13,122 nucleotides of DNA, taken from contig DEQA01000127.1 in the NCBI GenBank assembly GCA_002359075.1, positions 1 through 13,122 of the forward strand, written 5' to 3'. The position numbers and the translations under genes were made by a program. Positions 6,486-13,122 of this stretch are shown piece after piece. Within the stretch, counting starts at the first letter, position 1; each line of letters opens with the position of its first letter. The DNA is from Planococcaceae bacterium UBA3378 (GTDB taxonomy: Bacteria > Bacillota > Bacilli > Bacillales_A > Planococcaceae). A model generated the notes under the pieces. It was given only the letters and a program-made list of their open reading frames with translations. It had not been told where the DNA came from and did not search any database.

Positions 6486-7697
6486 ATGGAACATTCAAAG
6501 ATGAAAAAATTCGCATCAATCTTTTTAGCGTCCTCAGTTCTTGCCGGTATGCTGGCTGGCTGCGGGGCATCAGATGAAGGCGGTTCATCAAACGGGGGAA
6601 GCAGTTCATCTGGTTCAGGGGATACAATTAAAATCGGAGCCAATCTGGAGCTTTCCGGCGGGGTAGCATCATACGGCTCTTCCATTAATGATGGGGCAAA
6701 ATTGGCAATCGATGAGATCAATGCCAATGGCGGCATTAATGGTAAAAAAATCGAGTACATTGCAGTGGATAATAAATCAGAAAATGCAGAGGCCGTAACA
6801 GCAGCAATTCGCTTGGCAGAGCAGGAGAAGGTAGTAGCGATGCTTGGTCCGGCGACTTCCGGGAATGCAACAGCGATGGTACAGACTGCCAACCAATTCA
6901 AAGTGCCAATGGTGACTGCATCAGGTACAGCAGAGACAGTGACAGTAGATAAGGATGGAAAGGTAAACGACTATGCTTTCCGTACATGCTTTATCGATCC
7001 GTTCCAAGGGATTGTAGCAGCAAACTTTGCGACAGAAGAGCTAAAAGCTAAAAATGTAGCCATTTATATGGACTCTACATCAGATTACGCAAAAGGCCTG
7101 GCAGCATCCTTCAAAAAGCAAATTGAAGAAAACGGCGGCAAAGTAGTAAAAGAGGAAGCTTACGTAACAGATGATGTGGATTTCAAATCCACGCTAACAA
7201 ATATTAAGTCAGAGAACCCTGATTTCGTATTTATCCCGGGATACTACGAGGAGGTTGGCCTCATCGTCAAACAGGCACGTGAATTAGGAATCGAAGCACC
7301 ATTAATGGGTGCTGACGGCTGGGATTCACCGACACTGGTAGAACTGGCTGGTGGAGATGCGTTAAATAACACGTTTATTACAAACCACTATTCTTCGGAA
7401 GATCCTGATCAAAAAATCCAGGACTTTGTATCAGCATTCGAAGCGGAGTACAGCAAACAGCCGAATGCATTCCATGCGCTTGGCTATGATACAGTGTACT
7501 TCTTAAAAGATGCGATCGAGCGTGCGGGTGATGAAGTGACAGGGGAAACAGTCCAAAAAGCGTTGGCAGAGACGAAAGATTTAAGCCTTATCACAGGTAC
7601 ATTTACGGTGGATGAAAATCATAACCCAGTTAAATCAGCCACGGTTCTAGAGTTCGTAGACGGCAAACAAGAATTCAAAACAAAAGTGAATCCTTAA
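6486..7697 (+). CDS. livJ: Branched-chain amino acid ABC transporter, substrate-binding lipoprotein LivJ/LivK
   Basis: This is a type I periplasmic-binding protein (Leu/Ile/Val-binding, Peripla_BP_6) of about 403 residues. It starts with a lipoprotein signal, MKKFASIFLASSVL..., and a lipobox LAGC whose cysteine would be acylated to anchor the protein outside the membrane. A Ser/Gly-rich linker follows, then the binding domain from DTIKIGANLELSGG. The segments LGPATSGNATAMV and GADGWDSP are typical of amino-acid-binding members. I chose ATG 6486 because GGGGGA (6472-6477) is eight bases away; ATG 6480 would be only two bases from it. ATG 6501 also gives a good signal peptide but lacks a ribosome binding site. 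It is the first gene of livJHMGF. The exact ligand (Leu, Ile/Val or another amino acid) cannot be read from the sequence. Confidence 0.9.
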   Translation: MEHSKMKKFASIFLASSVLAGMLAGCGASDEGGSSNGGSSSSGSGDTIKIGANLELSGGVASYGSSINDGAKLAIDEINANGGINGKKIEYIAVDNKSENAEAVTAAIRLAEQEKVVAMLGPATSGNATAMVQTANQFKVPMVTASGTAETVTVDKDGKVNDYAFRTCFIDPFQGIVAANFATEELKAKNVAIYMDSTSDYAKGLAASFKKQIEENGGKVVKEEAYVTDDVDFKSTLTNIKSENPDFVFIPGYYEEVGLIVKQARELGIEAPLMGADGWDSPTLVELAGGDALNNTFITNHYSSEDPDQKIQDFVSAFEAEYSKQPNAFHALGYDTVYFLKDAIERAGDEVTGETVQKALAETKDLSLITGTFTVDENHNPVKSATVLEFVDGKQEFKTKVNP

Positions 7698-7708
7698 TGC
7701 ACCATTCT

Positions 7709-7736
7709 AGGGGGGCTCGACATGCCTCCCTTTTTT
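7709..7736 (+). terminator. Intercistronic hairpin terminator between livJ and livH
   Basis: An 8-bp stem with one G-T wobble (7709-7716, AGGGGGGC, with 7724-7731, GCCTCCCT) and a seven-base loop is followed by T7731-7736. It lies 12 bases after livJ. No clear new promoter is seen before livH, so partial read-through is likely. This would make the binding protein in excess over the membrane parts, as is common for ABC importers. Confidence 0.7.
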
Positions 7737-7801
7737 CCCTTTTTAAAGGAGAACTTTTTTACACTAGTCAAACATAGTAATGGATAAAGGAGTGAAACGA
7801 A

Positions 7802-8677
7802 ATGGAATGGATACAACAACTTGTGAATGGTGTTTCACTGGGGAGTATCTATGCGTTAATTGCCCTCGGCTATACGATGGTATATGGCATCATTAAGCTG
7901 ATTAACTTTGCGCATGGGGATGTTTTCATGCTTGGCGCCTTCATTGGCTTTTATGCTATTGCACGCTGGGATATGCATTTTATTCCTGCCTTGATTTTAG
8001 CCATGGTTCTTTGTGCAGTCATCGGTGTCATTATTGAACGTGTCGCCTATAAGCGTCTTCGCAATGCTACACGGATTGCAGCCTTGATTACAGCAATCGG
8101 CGTCTCTTTATTGATTGAATATACGGTGATTTTCTTCCGAGGTGCTTCACCGGAGGCTTATCCAACAGTAATCGAAAACTCGAAAATCGAAATTCTAGGC
8201 GCACAGATCAGCGTCCAGGCAATTATTATTTTGGTCATTTCCCTTGTACTGATGCTGCTGCTGCAATTTATCGTACATCAAACAAAAATCGGAAAAGCGA
8301 TGCGGGCAGTTTCCCATGATGCGGATGCAGCACGTTTGATGGGCATAAATGTTGATAATACGATTTCTGCCACATTTGCTATCGGTTCTGCTCTGGCCGG
8401 TGCAGCAGGTGTCATCTTCGGTATTTATTACACTCGTATTGAACCATTAATGGGTGTATTGCCAGGCTTAAAGGCCTTTGTCGCAGCAGTTTTAGGAGGT
8501 ATCGGAATTATTCCGGGTGCGATGGTAGGCGGTCTTTTGCTTGGTGTAGTAGAAACGGTAGTGAGTGCATTAGGCTATTCTTTATGGCGTGATGCTGCAG
8601 CCTTTGTCATCTTGATTTTAATTTTAATTTTACGACCTGCGGGCATTTTCGGTAAAAATGCACGCGAGAAAGTGTAG
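7802..8677 (+). CDS. livH: Branched-chain amino acid ABC transporter permease LivH
   Basis: The 291-residue integral membrane protein has about eight hydrophobic helices and the LivH signature INFAHGDVFMLGAF near residues 34-47. A cytoplasmic coupling loop, GKAMRAVSHDADAARLMGIN (about 163-183), would dock on the ATPases. The C-terminal RPAGIFG is typical of this permease family. It forms the translocation channel with LivM. The start has AAAGGAGTG about nine bases upstream. It follows livJ by 104 bases that contain a terminator-like hairpin and precedes livM by 11 bases. Length and features are normal. Confidence 0.93.
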   Translation: MEWIQQLVNGVSLGSIYALIALGYTMVYGIIKLINFAHGDVFMLGAFIGFYAIARWDMHFIPALILAMVLCAVIGVIIERVAYKRLRNATRIAALITAIGVSLLIEYTVIFFRGASPEAYPTVIENSKIEILGAQISVQAIIILVISLVLMLLLQFIVHQTKIGKAMRAVSHDADAARLMGINVDNTISATFAIGSALAGAAGVIFGIYYTRIEPLMGVLPGLKAFVAAVLGGIGIIPGAMVGGLLLGVVETVVSALGYSLWRDAAAFVILILILILRPAGIFGKNAREKV

Positions 8678-8688
8678 GTGGAGAGCGT

Positions 8689-9627
8689 ATGAAAAAATCA
8701 AAAATTTTCTGGGGCTATATTGTCCTTGCGCTAGTAATCTATGCAGTCATACAAGTGCTAATTAACAACGGTGGCATAACCTTCTATTATCAAAACATGT
8801 TAATTACAATGTGTATTAATATTATGCTTGCGGTCAGCCTACATATTATTCTCGGTATTACCGGCCAGTTTTCCATAGGTCATGCGGGCTTTATGGCAGT
8901 TGGGGCTTATGTTTCTGCTATTTGTACAATGCAGCTTGAGCTGCCGTTTATTACAGGTATTTTACTAGGCGCCATTATGGCGGCAATAGCCGGTTTACTC
9001 GTCGGAATTCCAACGCTTCGCCTTAAAGGGGACTATTTAGCAATTGCCACTCTCGGATTTGCGGAGATTATTCGGATTATTTTCTTAAATATTGATTATG
9101 TTGGCGGTGCAGCCGGCATGCAGATTACGCACCAAACGAATTGGACTTATGCTTTCTTTGGCGTCGTTGTGACAATTTTAATCATTTCGAATTTCACTAA
9201 CTCGCGACACGGACGTGCATGTATCGCAATAAGAGAAGATGAAATTGCTGCAGATGCAATGGGGATTAATACGACCTACTATAAAGTTGTGGCTTTTGCT
9301 ATTGGATCATTTTTTGCAGGGGTGGCAGGGGCTATTTATGCCCACAACTTTTATATTATCCAACCGACAACATTTGGATTCTTAAAATCATTTGATATTT
9401 TAATATTGGTAGTACTAGGTGGATTGGGCAGCCTTTCCGGGTCAGTGATTGCGGCTATTTTCCTGACATTTGTTACAACGTACCTCCAAGGTTTCCCGGA
9501 GACGAGAATGATCATCTATTCACTTGTGTTAATCCTCGTCATGCTTTACCGTCCATCAGGCCTTCTTGGTACGAAAGAAGTGACGGATTTATTTAAGTTT
9601 GGTAAAAGAGGAGGGTCTAAGGCATGA
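8689..9627 (+). CDS. livM: Branched-chain amino acid ABC transporter permease LivM
   Basis: The 312-residue integral membrane protein has the LivM hallmarks GQFSIGHAGFMAVGAYVSA (59-77), RLKGDYLAIATLGFAEIIRI (111-130), a cytoplasmic coupling loop RHGRACIAIREDEIAADAMGI (about 174-194), and the C-terminal YRPSGLLG. It pairs with LivH to make the channel. The ribosome binding site AGGTGGAG (8676-8683) overlaps the end of livH. Its stop codon overlaps the livG start as ATGA, indicating translational coupling. At 312 residues it is shorter than enterobacterial LivM (over 400), but this length is usual in other bacteria. Confidence 0.93.
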   Translation: MKKSKIFWGYIVLALVIYAVIQVLINNGGITFYYQNMLITMCINIMLAVSLHIILGITGQFSIGHAGFMAVGAYVSAICTMQLELPFITGILLGAIMAAIAGLLVGIPTLRLKGDYLAIATLGFAEIIRIIFLNIDYVGGAAGMQITHQTNWTYAFFGVVVTILIISNFTNSRHGRACIAIREDEIAADAMGINTTYYKVVAFAIGSFFAGVAGAIYAHNFYIIQPTTFGFLKSFDILILVVLGGLGSLSGSVIAAIFLTFVTTYLQGFPETRMIIYSLVLILVMLYRPSGLLGTKEVTDLFKFGKRGGSKA

Positions 9628-10400
9628 GTGAGGCTCTTTTAAAAGTAGATAATTTAGGGATTACCTTTGGCGGGTTAAAGGCCGTTCAAAAAGTGGATAT
9701 GTATATGAACTCCGGGGAATTAATCGGTCTTATCGGTCCAAATGGAGCGGGTAAGACAACAACCTTCAATATGCTGACAGGTGTTTATACCCCTACAGAA
9801 GGAAGCATTACGTTTGAAGGTAAATCGATTGGCGGGCTGGATCCTTACAAGGTAACAAGAGGCGGTATAAGCCGGACGTTTCAAAATATTCGTCTTTTTA
9901 AAGAACTATCTGTTCTGGACAATGTAAAGGTAGCAAACCATGGTTTGGCTAAACATACGCTGCTTTCAAGCATCTTCCGCCTGCCAAGTCATTTTAACGG
10001 AGAAGCGAAAATGGAAGAGGAATCAATTGCTTTTCTAAAGATCTTTGGCCTTGATGTATATAAGGATGAGCTGGCGAAAAATCTGCCATATGGTATGCAG
10101 CGTAGATTAGAAATTGCCCGTGCCCTTGCAGCCGGTCCGAAACTATTATTATTGGATGAACCGGCAGCTGGTATGAATCCGCAGGAAACGCATGATTTGA
10201 TGGAGCTGATTGCCTTTATCCGTAAGGAATTCAATTTAACAATTTTGCTGATCGAACATGATATGCATCTTGTGATGGGCATTTGTGAACGCATCTACGT
10301 ATTGGATCACGGTCAACTGATTGCCGAAGGATCTCCTGCAGAAATCCGTTCAAATCCAAAAGTAATCGAGGCATACCTGGGTGAGGAGGTTACAGAATAA
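9624..10400 (+). CDS. livG: Branched-chain amino acid ABC transporter ATPase LivG
   Basis: This 258-residue ABC ATPase has Walker A GPNGAGKT (38-45), Q-loop Q87, a signature region LPYGMQRRLEIARAL (154-168), Walker B LLLLDE (174-179) and H-loop H212. The YGMQ-type signature in place of LSGGQ is the normal LivG form, not a defect. The C-terminal ...VIEAYLGEE motif is also characteristic. With LivF it powers LivHM at the inner face of the membrane. The ATG overlaps the livM stop (ATGA) and its ribosome binding site GAGGAGGG lies inside livM. Its own stop overlaps the livF start as TAATG. Confidence 0.94.
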   Translation: MSEALLKVDNLGITFGGLKAVQKVDMYMNSGELIGLIGPNGAGKTTTFNMLTGVYTPTEGSITFEGKSIGGLDPYKVTRGGISRTFQNIRLFKELSVLDNVKVANHGLAKHTLLSSIFRLPSHFNGEAKMEEESIAFLKIFGLDVYKDELAKNLPYGMQRRLEIARALAAGPKLLLLDEPAAGMNPQETHDLMELIAFIRKEFNLTILLIEHDMHLVMGICERIYVLDHGQLIAEGSPAEIRSNPKVIEAYLGEEVTE

Positions 10401-11107
10401 TGCTGAAGATTAATGACATCGATGTATACTATGGCAATATTCAAGCGTTACGCGGTCTTTCCTTAGAGGTAAATGAAGGGGAAATTGTTACATTAATCGG
10501 GGCAAACGGTGCCGGGAAGAGCACACTGCTAAAAACGATTTCAGGCTTGCTAAAACCGAAAAAAGGGTCGATTGAATATTTAGGGACCAGCATAGACGGA
10601 AAGCCGGCACAGGCGATTGTAAAAGCCGGTATCTCCCATGTACCGGAAGGACGCCGGGTATTTGCCAACATGACAGTAGAAGAAAATTTAGAGCTTGGAG
10701 CATATTTACGAAAAGATCGGGACGGCATCAAAAAGGACATGGAGCATGTATATGAGTTATTTCCCCGTCTATTAGAACGCCGCAAGCAATTATCCGGTAC
10801 ATTATCCGGCGGTGAGCAGCAAATGCTGGCAATGGGACGGGCGTTGATGTCAAAGCCGAAGTTGATTATTTTGGATGAGCCGTCAATGGGTCTTGCCCCG
10901 CTGATGGTAAAAAATATTTTTCATATTATCGATATGATCAATAAGGAAGGCGTAACGGTGCTGCTGGTAGAACAAAATGCCAATATGGCCCTGTCCGTTG
11001 CGCATCGTGCCTATGTACTGGAAACGGGCAATATTGTTCTTTCGGGTACAGCTAAGGAGCTGCAGGAAAGTGAAGAGGTAAAAGCTGCCTATCTGGGCGG
11101 GCTGTAA
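10400..11107 (+). CDS. livF: Branched-chain amino acid ABC transporter ATPase LivF
   Basis: This 235-residue ABC ATPase has Walker A GANGAGKS (34-41), a LivF-type Q-loop region ISHVPEGRRVF (78-88), a canonical signature LSGGEQQ (135-141), Walker B LIILDE (155-160) and a VEQN switch segment that has Gln where many ABC proteins have His, as is normal in LivF. It forms the ATPase heterodimer with LivG. It overlaps livG by one base (TAATG), with GAGGAGG upstream at 10382-10388. It is the last gene of the operon and is followed directly by a terminator. Confidence 0.94.
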   Translation: MLKINDIDVYYGNIQALRGLSLEVNEGEIVTLIGANGAGKSTLLKTISGLLKPKKGSIEYLGTSIDGKPAQAIVKAGISHVPEGRRVFANMTVEENLELGAYLRKDRDGIKKDMEHVYELFPRLLERRKQLSGTLSGGEQQMLAMGRALMSKPKLIILDEPSMGLAPLMVKNIFHIIDMINKEGVTVLLVEQNANMALSVAHRAYVLETGNIVLSGTAKELQESEEVKAAYLGGL

Positions 11108-11110
11108 AGC

Positions 11111-11151
11111 AAAAAGGTATGTTCCAATTCTTTTGGAACTTGCCTTTTTTT
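11111..11151 (+). terminator. Terminator of the liv operon
   Basis: A 17-position stem (11111-11127 with 11133-11149) with one G-T pair and one mismatch closes a five-base loop and ends in a T run through 11151. It begins four bases after the livF stop. The arms include GTTCCAA and TTGGAAC. Confidence 0.85.
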
Positions 11152-11181
11152 GATATAGTAGGTCATAAAGGAGCGATTGAT

Positions 11182-11679
11182 ATGACATTTGATGCAGATT
11201 ACTATATCCAAAATTTAAACTTACAGCCACATGCTGAAGGGGGTTATCACATCTCCACCTTTAAAGGAAAGGAACATGTGTCCACACAAGCAGGCGATCG
11301 TCCGGGCTATACGAGCATCTACTTTTTGCTGCGTTCTCAGGATATTTCACATCTTCATAGGCTGCAATCAGACGAGCTTTGGTATTATCATGCCGGAAGC
11401 CCGTTAACTGTACATATGATTCATGCAGATGGTACATATGAGGCGAGAAAGCTGGGCTTAAACGTGGAGGCGGGGGAAACGCCGCAGCTATTGGTGCCGA
11501 AACATACGATTTTTGGTTCCTCCGTTGATGAAGCTGCTTCCTTTAGTCTAGTGGGATGCATGGTCTCTCCGGGCTTTGACTATGCGGACTTCGAATTGTT
11601 TACCCAAGCGGAGCTGCTGGAGAAATACCCACAGCATGAAGCAGTTATACGTAAAATGGCTTATGAAAAATTGGATTAG
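11182..11679 (+). CDS. Cupin-like protein of the DUF985 (Cupin_5) family
   Basis: The 165-residue protein is a single beta-barrel cupin. The N-terminal LNLQPHAEGGYH matches the family's L-L-x-P-H-x-E-G-G-x-Y/F pattern, and HRLQSDELWYYHAGSPL is the expected cupin core. Yeast YML079w is a structural member; no enzymatic role is established. It is likely cytosolic. I start at ATG 11182 because AAAGGAG (11168-11173) sits eight bases upstream and the protein then begins at the normal family N-terminus. The in-frame extension to 11119 would read through the liv terminator hairpin and has no ribosome binding site. It is monocistronic, with terminator-like hairpins on both sides. Confidence 0.85.
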   Translation: MTFDADYYIQNLNLQPHAEGGYHISTFKGKEHVSTQAGDRPGYTSIYFLLRSQDISHLHRLQSDELWYYHAGSPLTVHMIHADGTYEARKLGLNVEAGETPQLLVPKHTIFGSSVDEAASFSLVGCMVSPGFDYADFELFTQAELLEKYPQHEAVIRKMAYEKLD

Positions 11680-11681
11680 CT

Positions 11682-11719
11682 AAAAAATGATAAAGGGACG
11701 GCGCCTGCCGTCCCTTTAT
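11682..11719. terminator. Strong hairpin, best as a minus-strand terminator
   Basis: A perfect 12-bp stem (11690-11701, ATAAAGGGACGG, with 11708-11719) closes a six-base loop. The A run at 11682-11687 becomes a T run on the minus strand, so it should end transcription of the minus-strand genes at 11791-13122. On the plus strand it lacks a T tract but may still stop the cupin transcript. Confidence 0.7.
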
Positions 11720-11790
11720 GACTATATTGATGAATCAGCAGTAATAGTCAGGATAAGATATGCTTTATGTATTTTCATGCTTGTGCTTTT

Positions 11791-12510
11791 TTACCAATCG
11801 ATTGTTTCCGGATATTTAATAGGTATGGTAAGTTCGTGGACTGCATGCTTTGTAACGCTTGCAGCTGTCATCACCTGTTCCTTTAACGCTATGTAACAAT
11901 CATCCTCTATTAATAGCCTCAAGGCATAGGCAGATATTTGACGCTTCCGCTCCTCAAAGGATAAATGAAGGTATTCCATATTTAGAATATCCACATATTG
12001 GGTGACGTAGCGGAAATAGAAGGGCTGCTTAGCATGAAGCATTTGAAGGAAGACGGTATAGTGCTCCTCTTCCAATAATTCTTCCAATGCAGCAGCCGCT
12101 ACTGCTTGGAACTGGCGAACGGTAGCGACATGGATGTTCCACATCGACGGATCGATCATTTCCTGATGAAGACGGATAAAGTCGTTGAGAGCAATTACTG
12201 TAAAAATGAGTTCAGGCATCAAAATTTCCACTGAGAAATAGACATTTTTCTTCGGAGCAAGCAATTCTTTTTTCTTTTCAAGCCCTTTATGAACGCCATT
12301 TGTTACAAACTCAATATTGCGCTCCCCTTTCGTCGCCTTGCGAAGCTCCAGACATATACGCAAGATGCGATTGCGGACTCCCTGAAAATCAAAGTAACGG
12401 TTTTCATCTCCCATCACTTCATAAATAGCTGTCAGTAATGAATCAATATCCCAATAGTCTCCACTAATACGGAATCCAGTAAGCCTTTCGGTCGGCTGAA
12501 TTGTCAGCAT
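11791..12510 (-). CDS. Conserved hypothetical protein (possibly DUF6904-like)
   Basis: The 239-residue protein has no signal peptide or membrane segment and looks largely alpha-helical and soluble. It begins MLTIQPTERLTGFRISGDYWDIDSL, a pattern I associate tentatively with a Bacillus family of about 220-240 residues (DUF6904), from memory only. Charged surface helices (EELLEEEHY, FEERKRQIS) and an aromatic stretch (QPFYFRYVTQYVDIL) are visible, but no catalytic motif. The start has AAGGGGA about 10 bases upstream. It follows rluF by 27 bases on the same strand and is probably co-transcribed, which need not imply shared function. The plus-strand reading frame overlapping its 3' end is judged spurious. 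Confidence 0.65.
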   Translation of the reverse strand: MLTIQPTERLTGFRISGDYWDIDSLLTAIYEVMGDENRYFDFQGVRNRILRICLELRKATKGERNIEFVTNGVHKGLEKKKELLAPKKNVYFSVEILMPELIFTVIALNDFIRLHQEMIDPSMWNIHVATVRQFQAVAAAALEELLEEEHYTVFLQMLHAKQPFYFRYVTQYVDILNMEYLHLSFEERKRQISAYALRLLIEDDCYIALKEQVMTAASVTKHAVHELTIPIKYPETIDW

Positions 12511-12537
12511 ATCTTCCCGTCCCCTTTGCTGTGTAAA

Positions 12538-13122
12538 TTATTGCTTGTAGTCCAGTAGTCTAAATAGCTCTGTTCGTTCCTTCTCTGTGAGATCACGCCA
12601 TTGTCCGACTTTCAGGTTCCCTAGATGAATATTCATGATGCGAATGCGCTGCAGGCGTTTAACCGAATAGCCCAGCGCTGAACACATACGGCGGATTTGG
12701 CGGTTTAGCCCCTGCTCCAAAATGATTTTAAATACATGGCTTGATATTTTTTCTACCTTGCAAGGAAGTGTCGTTGTATCTAAAATCTCTACACCGCCTG
12801 CCATTCTTTTGAGGAATTGCTCTGTAATCGGTTTGTCCACCTGAACGACATATTCCTTTTCATGATGATGTTCAGCACGCAATATTTCATTGACGATATC
12901 CCCATCGTTTGTCAGAAGAAGCAGGCCTTCTGAATCCTTATCAAGGCGTCCAATATGAAAGATACGCAGTGGATGGTTAACAAAATCCACAACATTGCCC
13001 TCGATATGCTTTTCAGTCGTGCTTGTAATACCGACAGGCTTGTTCAAGGCAATATAGACAAGCTGTTCTTCTCTTTGAACTGGTTTACCATCCACACATA
13101 CTGTATCGCCATCTTCTACCTT
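12538..13122 (-). CDS. rluF: 23S rRNA pseudouridine(2604) synthase RluF, 5' end beyond window
   Basis: The visible part is about 195 residues of a RsuA/RluB/E/F-family synthase. Catalytic motif GRLDKDSEGLLLLTNDGD carries the nucleophilic Asp (codon 12940-12942); IALNKPVGITSTTE, HEKEYVV and GLNRQIRRMCSALGYSVKRLQRIRIMNI are the other conserved blocks. Together they match RluF better than RsuA, by my memory of E. coli RluF. The frame stays open to the right edge (reading KVEDGDTVCVDGKP), which is the end of the N-terminal S4 RNA-binding domain. The GTG at 13095 is therefore not the true start; the gene begins outside the window. It isomerises a uridine in domain V of 23S rRNA near the peptidyl transferase centre. 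It is upstream of the 239-residue hypothetical gene. Confidence 0.88.
   Translation of the reverse strand, partial: KVEDGDTVCVDGKPVQREEQLVYIALNKPVGITSTTEKHIEGNVVDFVNHPLRIFHIGRLDKDSEGLLLLTNDGDIVNEILRAEHHHEKEYVVQVDKPITEQFLKRMAGGVEILDTTTLPCKVEKISSHVFKIILEQGLNRQIRRMCSALGYSVKRLQRIRIMNIHLGNLKVGQWRDLTEKERTELFRLLDYKQ

Noticed and set aside
6467..6901. 144-residue minus-strand frame opposite livJ
   Set aside because: It is antisense to a conserved coding region, and its Pro/Ser-rich sequence mirrors the Gly/Ser linker codons of livJ. It has no independent start signals.
10077..10125. Apparent loss of the LSGGQ signature in LivG
   Set aside because: The LPYGMQRRLEIARAL form is the normal LivG-subfamily signature, so it is not a defect.
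9989..10785. Minus-strand frames opposite livG and livF
   Set aside because: They are shadows of strongly conserved ABC ATPase codons with no ribosome binding site or family similarity.
11687..11896. Plus-strand 69-residue hydrophobic open frame
   Set aside because: It starts inside the A run of a terminator hairpin with no ribosome binding site, and its second half is antisense to the 239-residue gene. The hydrophobicity follows from the opposite-strand codons.
154..13122. Mobile element, prophage, defence island or CRISPR array
   Set aside because: No transposase, integrase, long terminal repeats, spaced direct repeats or tRNA attachment site is visible. Gene order and base composition look like ordinary chromosome.

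Overview
The window looks like chromosomal DNA from a low-to-moderate-GC Bacillota of the order Bacillales. The evidence is strong AAGGAGG-type ribosome binding sites, a Bacillus-style lipoprotein signal on the transporter binding protein, CodY-like and Fur-like operator sequences of the Bacillus type, hairpin/T-tract terminators, and gene products (PgeF, LysM-CAP protein, LivJHMGF, RluF) typical of that group. The genus cannot be fixed from sequence alone. No mobile element, CRISPR array, tRNA or rRNA is visible.

Layout, left to right. (1) The tail of an upstream terminator, then a small-molecule phosphotransferase (61-945, +), convergent with a PgeF-type peptidoglycan editing hydrolase (963-1721, -). 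One hairpin contains both stop codons. (2) A 352-base divergent spacer, then a secreted LysM-CAP protein (2074-2676, +). (3) A perfect bidirectional terminator, then a CofE-like (F420-0:glutamate ligase family) protein (2780-3970, -) and a divergent LysR regulator (4094-4975, +). The two share a 123-base spacer with overlapping promoters and inverted repeats. (4) A two-gene unit, class I methyltransferase plus small membrane protein (5244-6283, +), behind a near-perfect Fur box. (5) A complete high-affinity branched-chain amino acid ABC transporter, livJ-livH-livM-livG-livF (6486-11107, +), with a good sigma-A promoter overlapped by a CodY-like box and an intercistronic hairpin after livJ. (6) A DUF985-type cupin (11182-11679, +). 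(7) On the minus strand, an uncharacterised 239-residue protein downstream of a pseudouridine synthase, RluF, that runs off the right edge.

How the parts work together. The liv operon is the only complete pathway unit: LivJ captures leucine/isoleucine/valine outside the membrane, LivH and LivM form the channel, and LivG and LivF hydrolyse ATP. Its CodY-like operators would tie it to branched-chain amino acid and GTP sufficiency. The two places most likely to hide undescribed biology are the CofE-like/LysR divergent pair, in a group where F420 synthesis is generally not expected, and the putatively iron-regulated methyltransferase/membrane-protein pair. Neither has an obvious substrate. The other genes are mostly familiar single-gene units separated by terminators.
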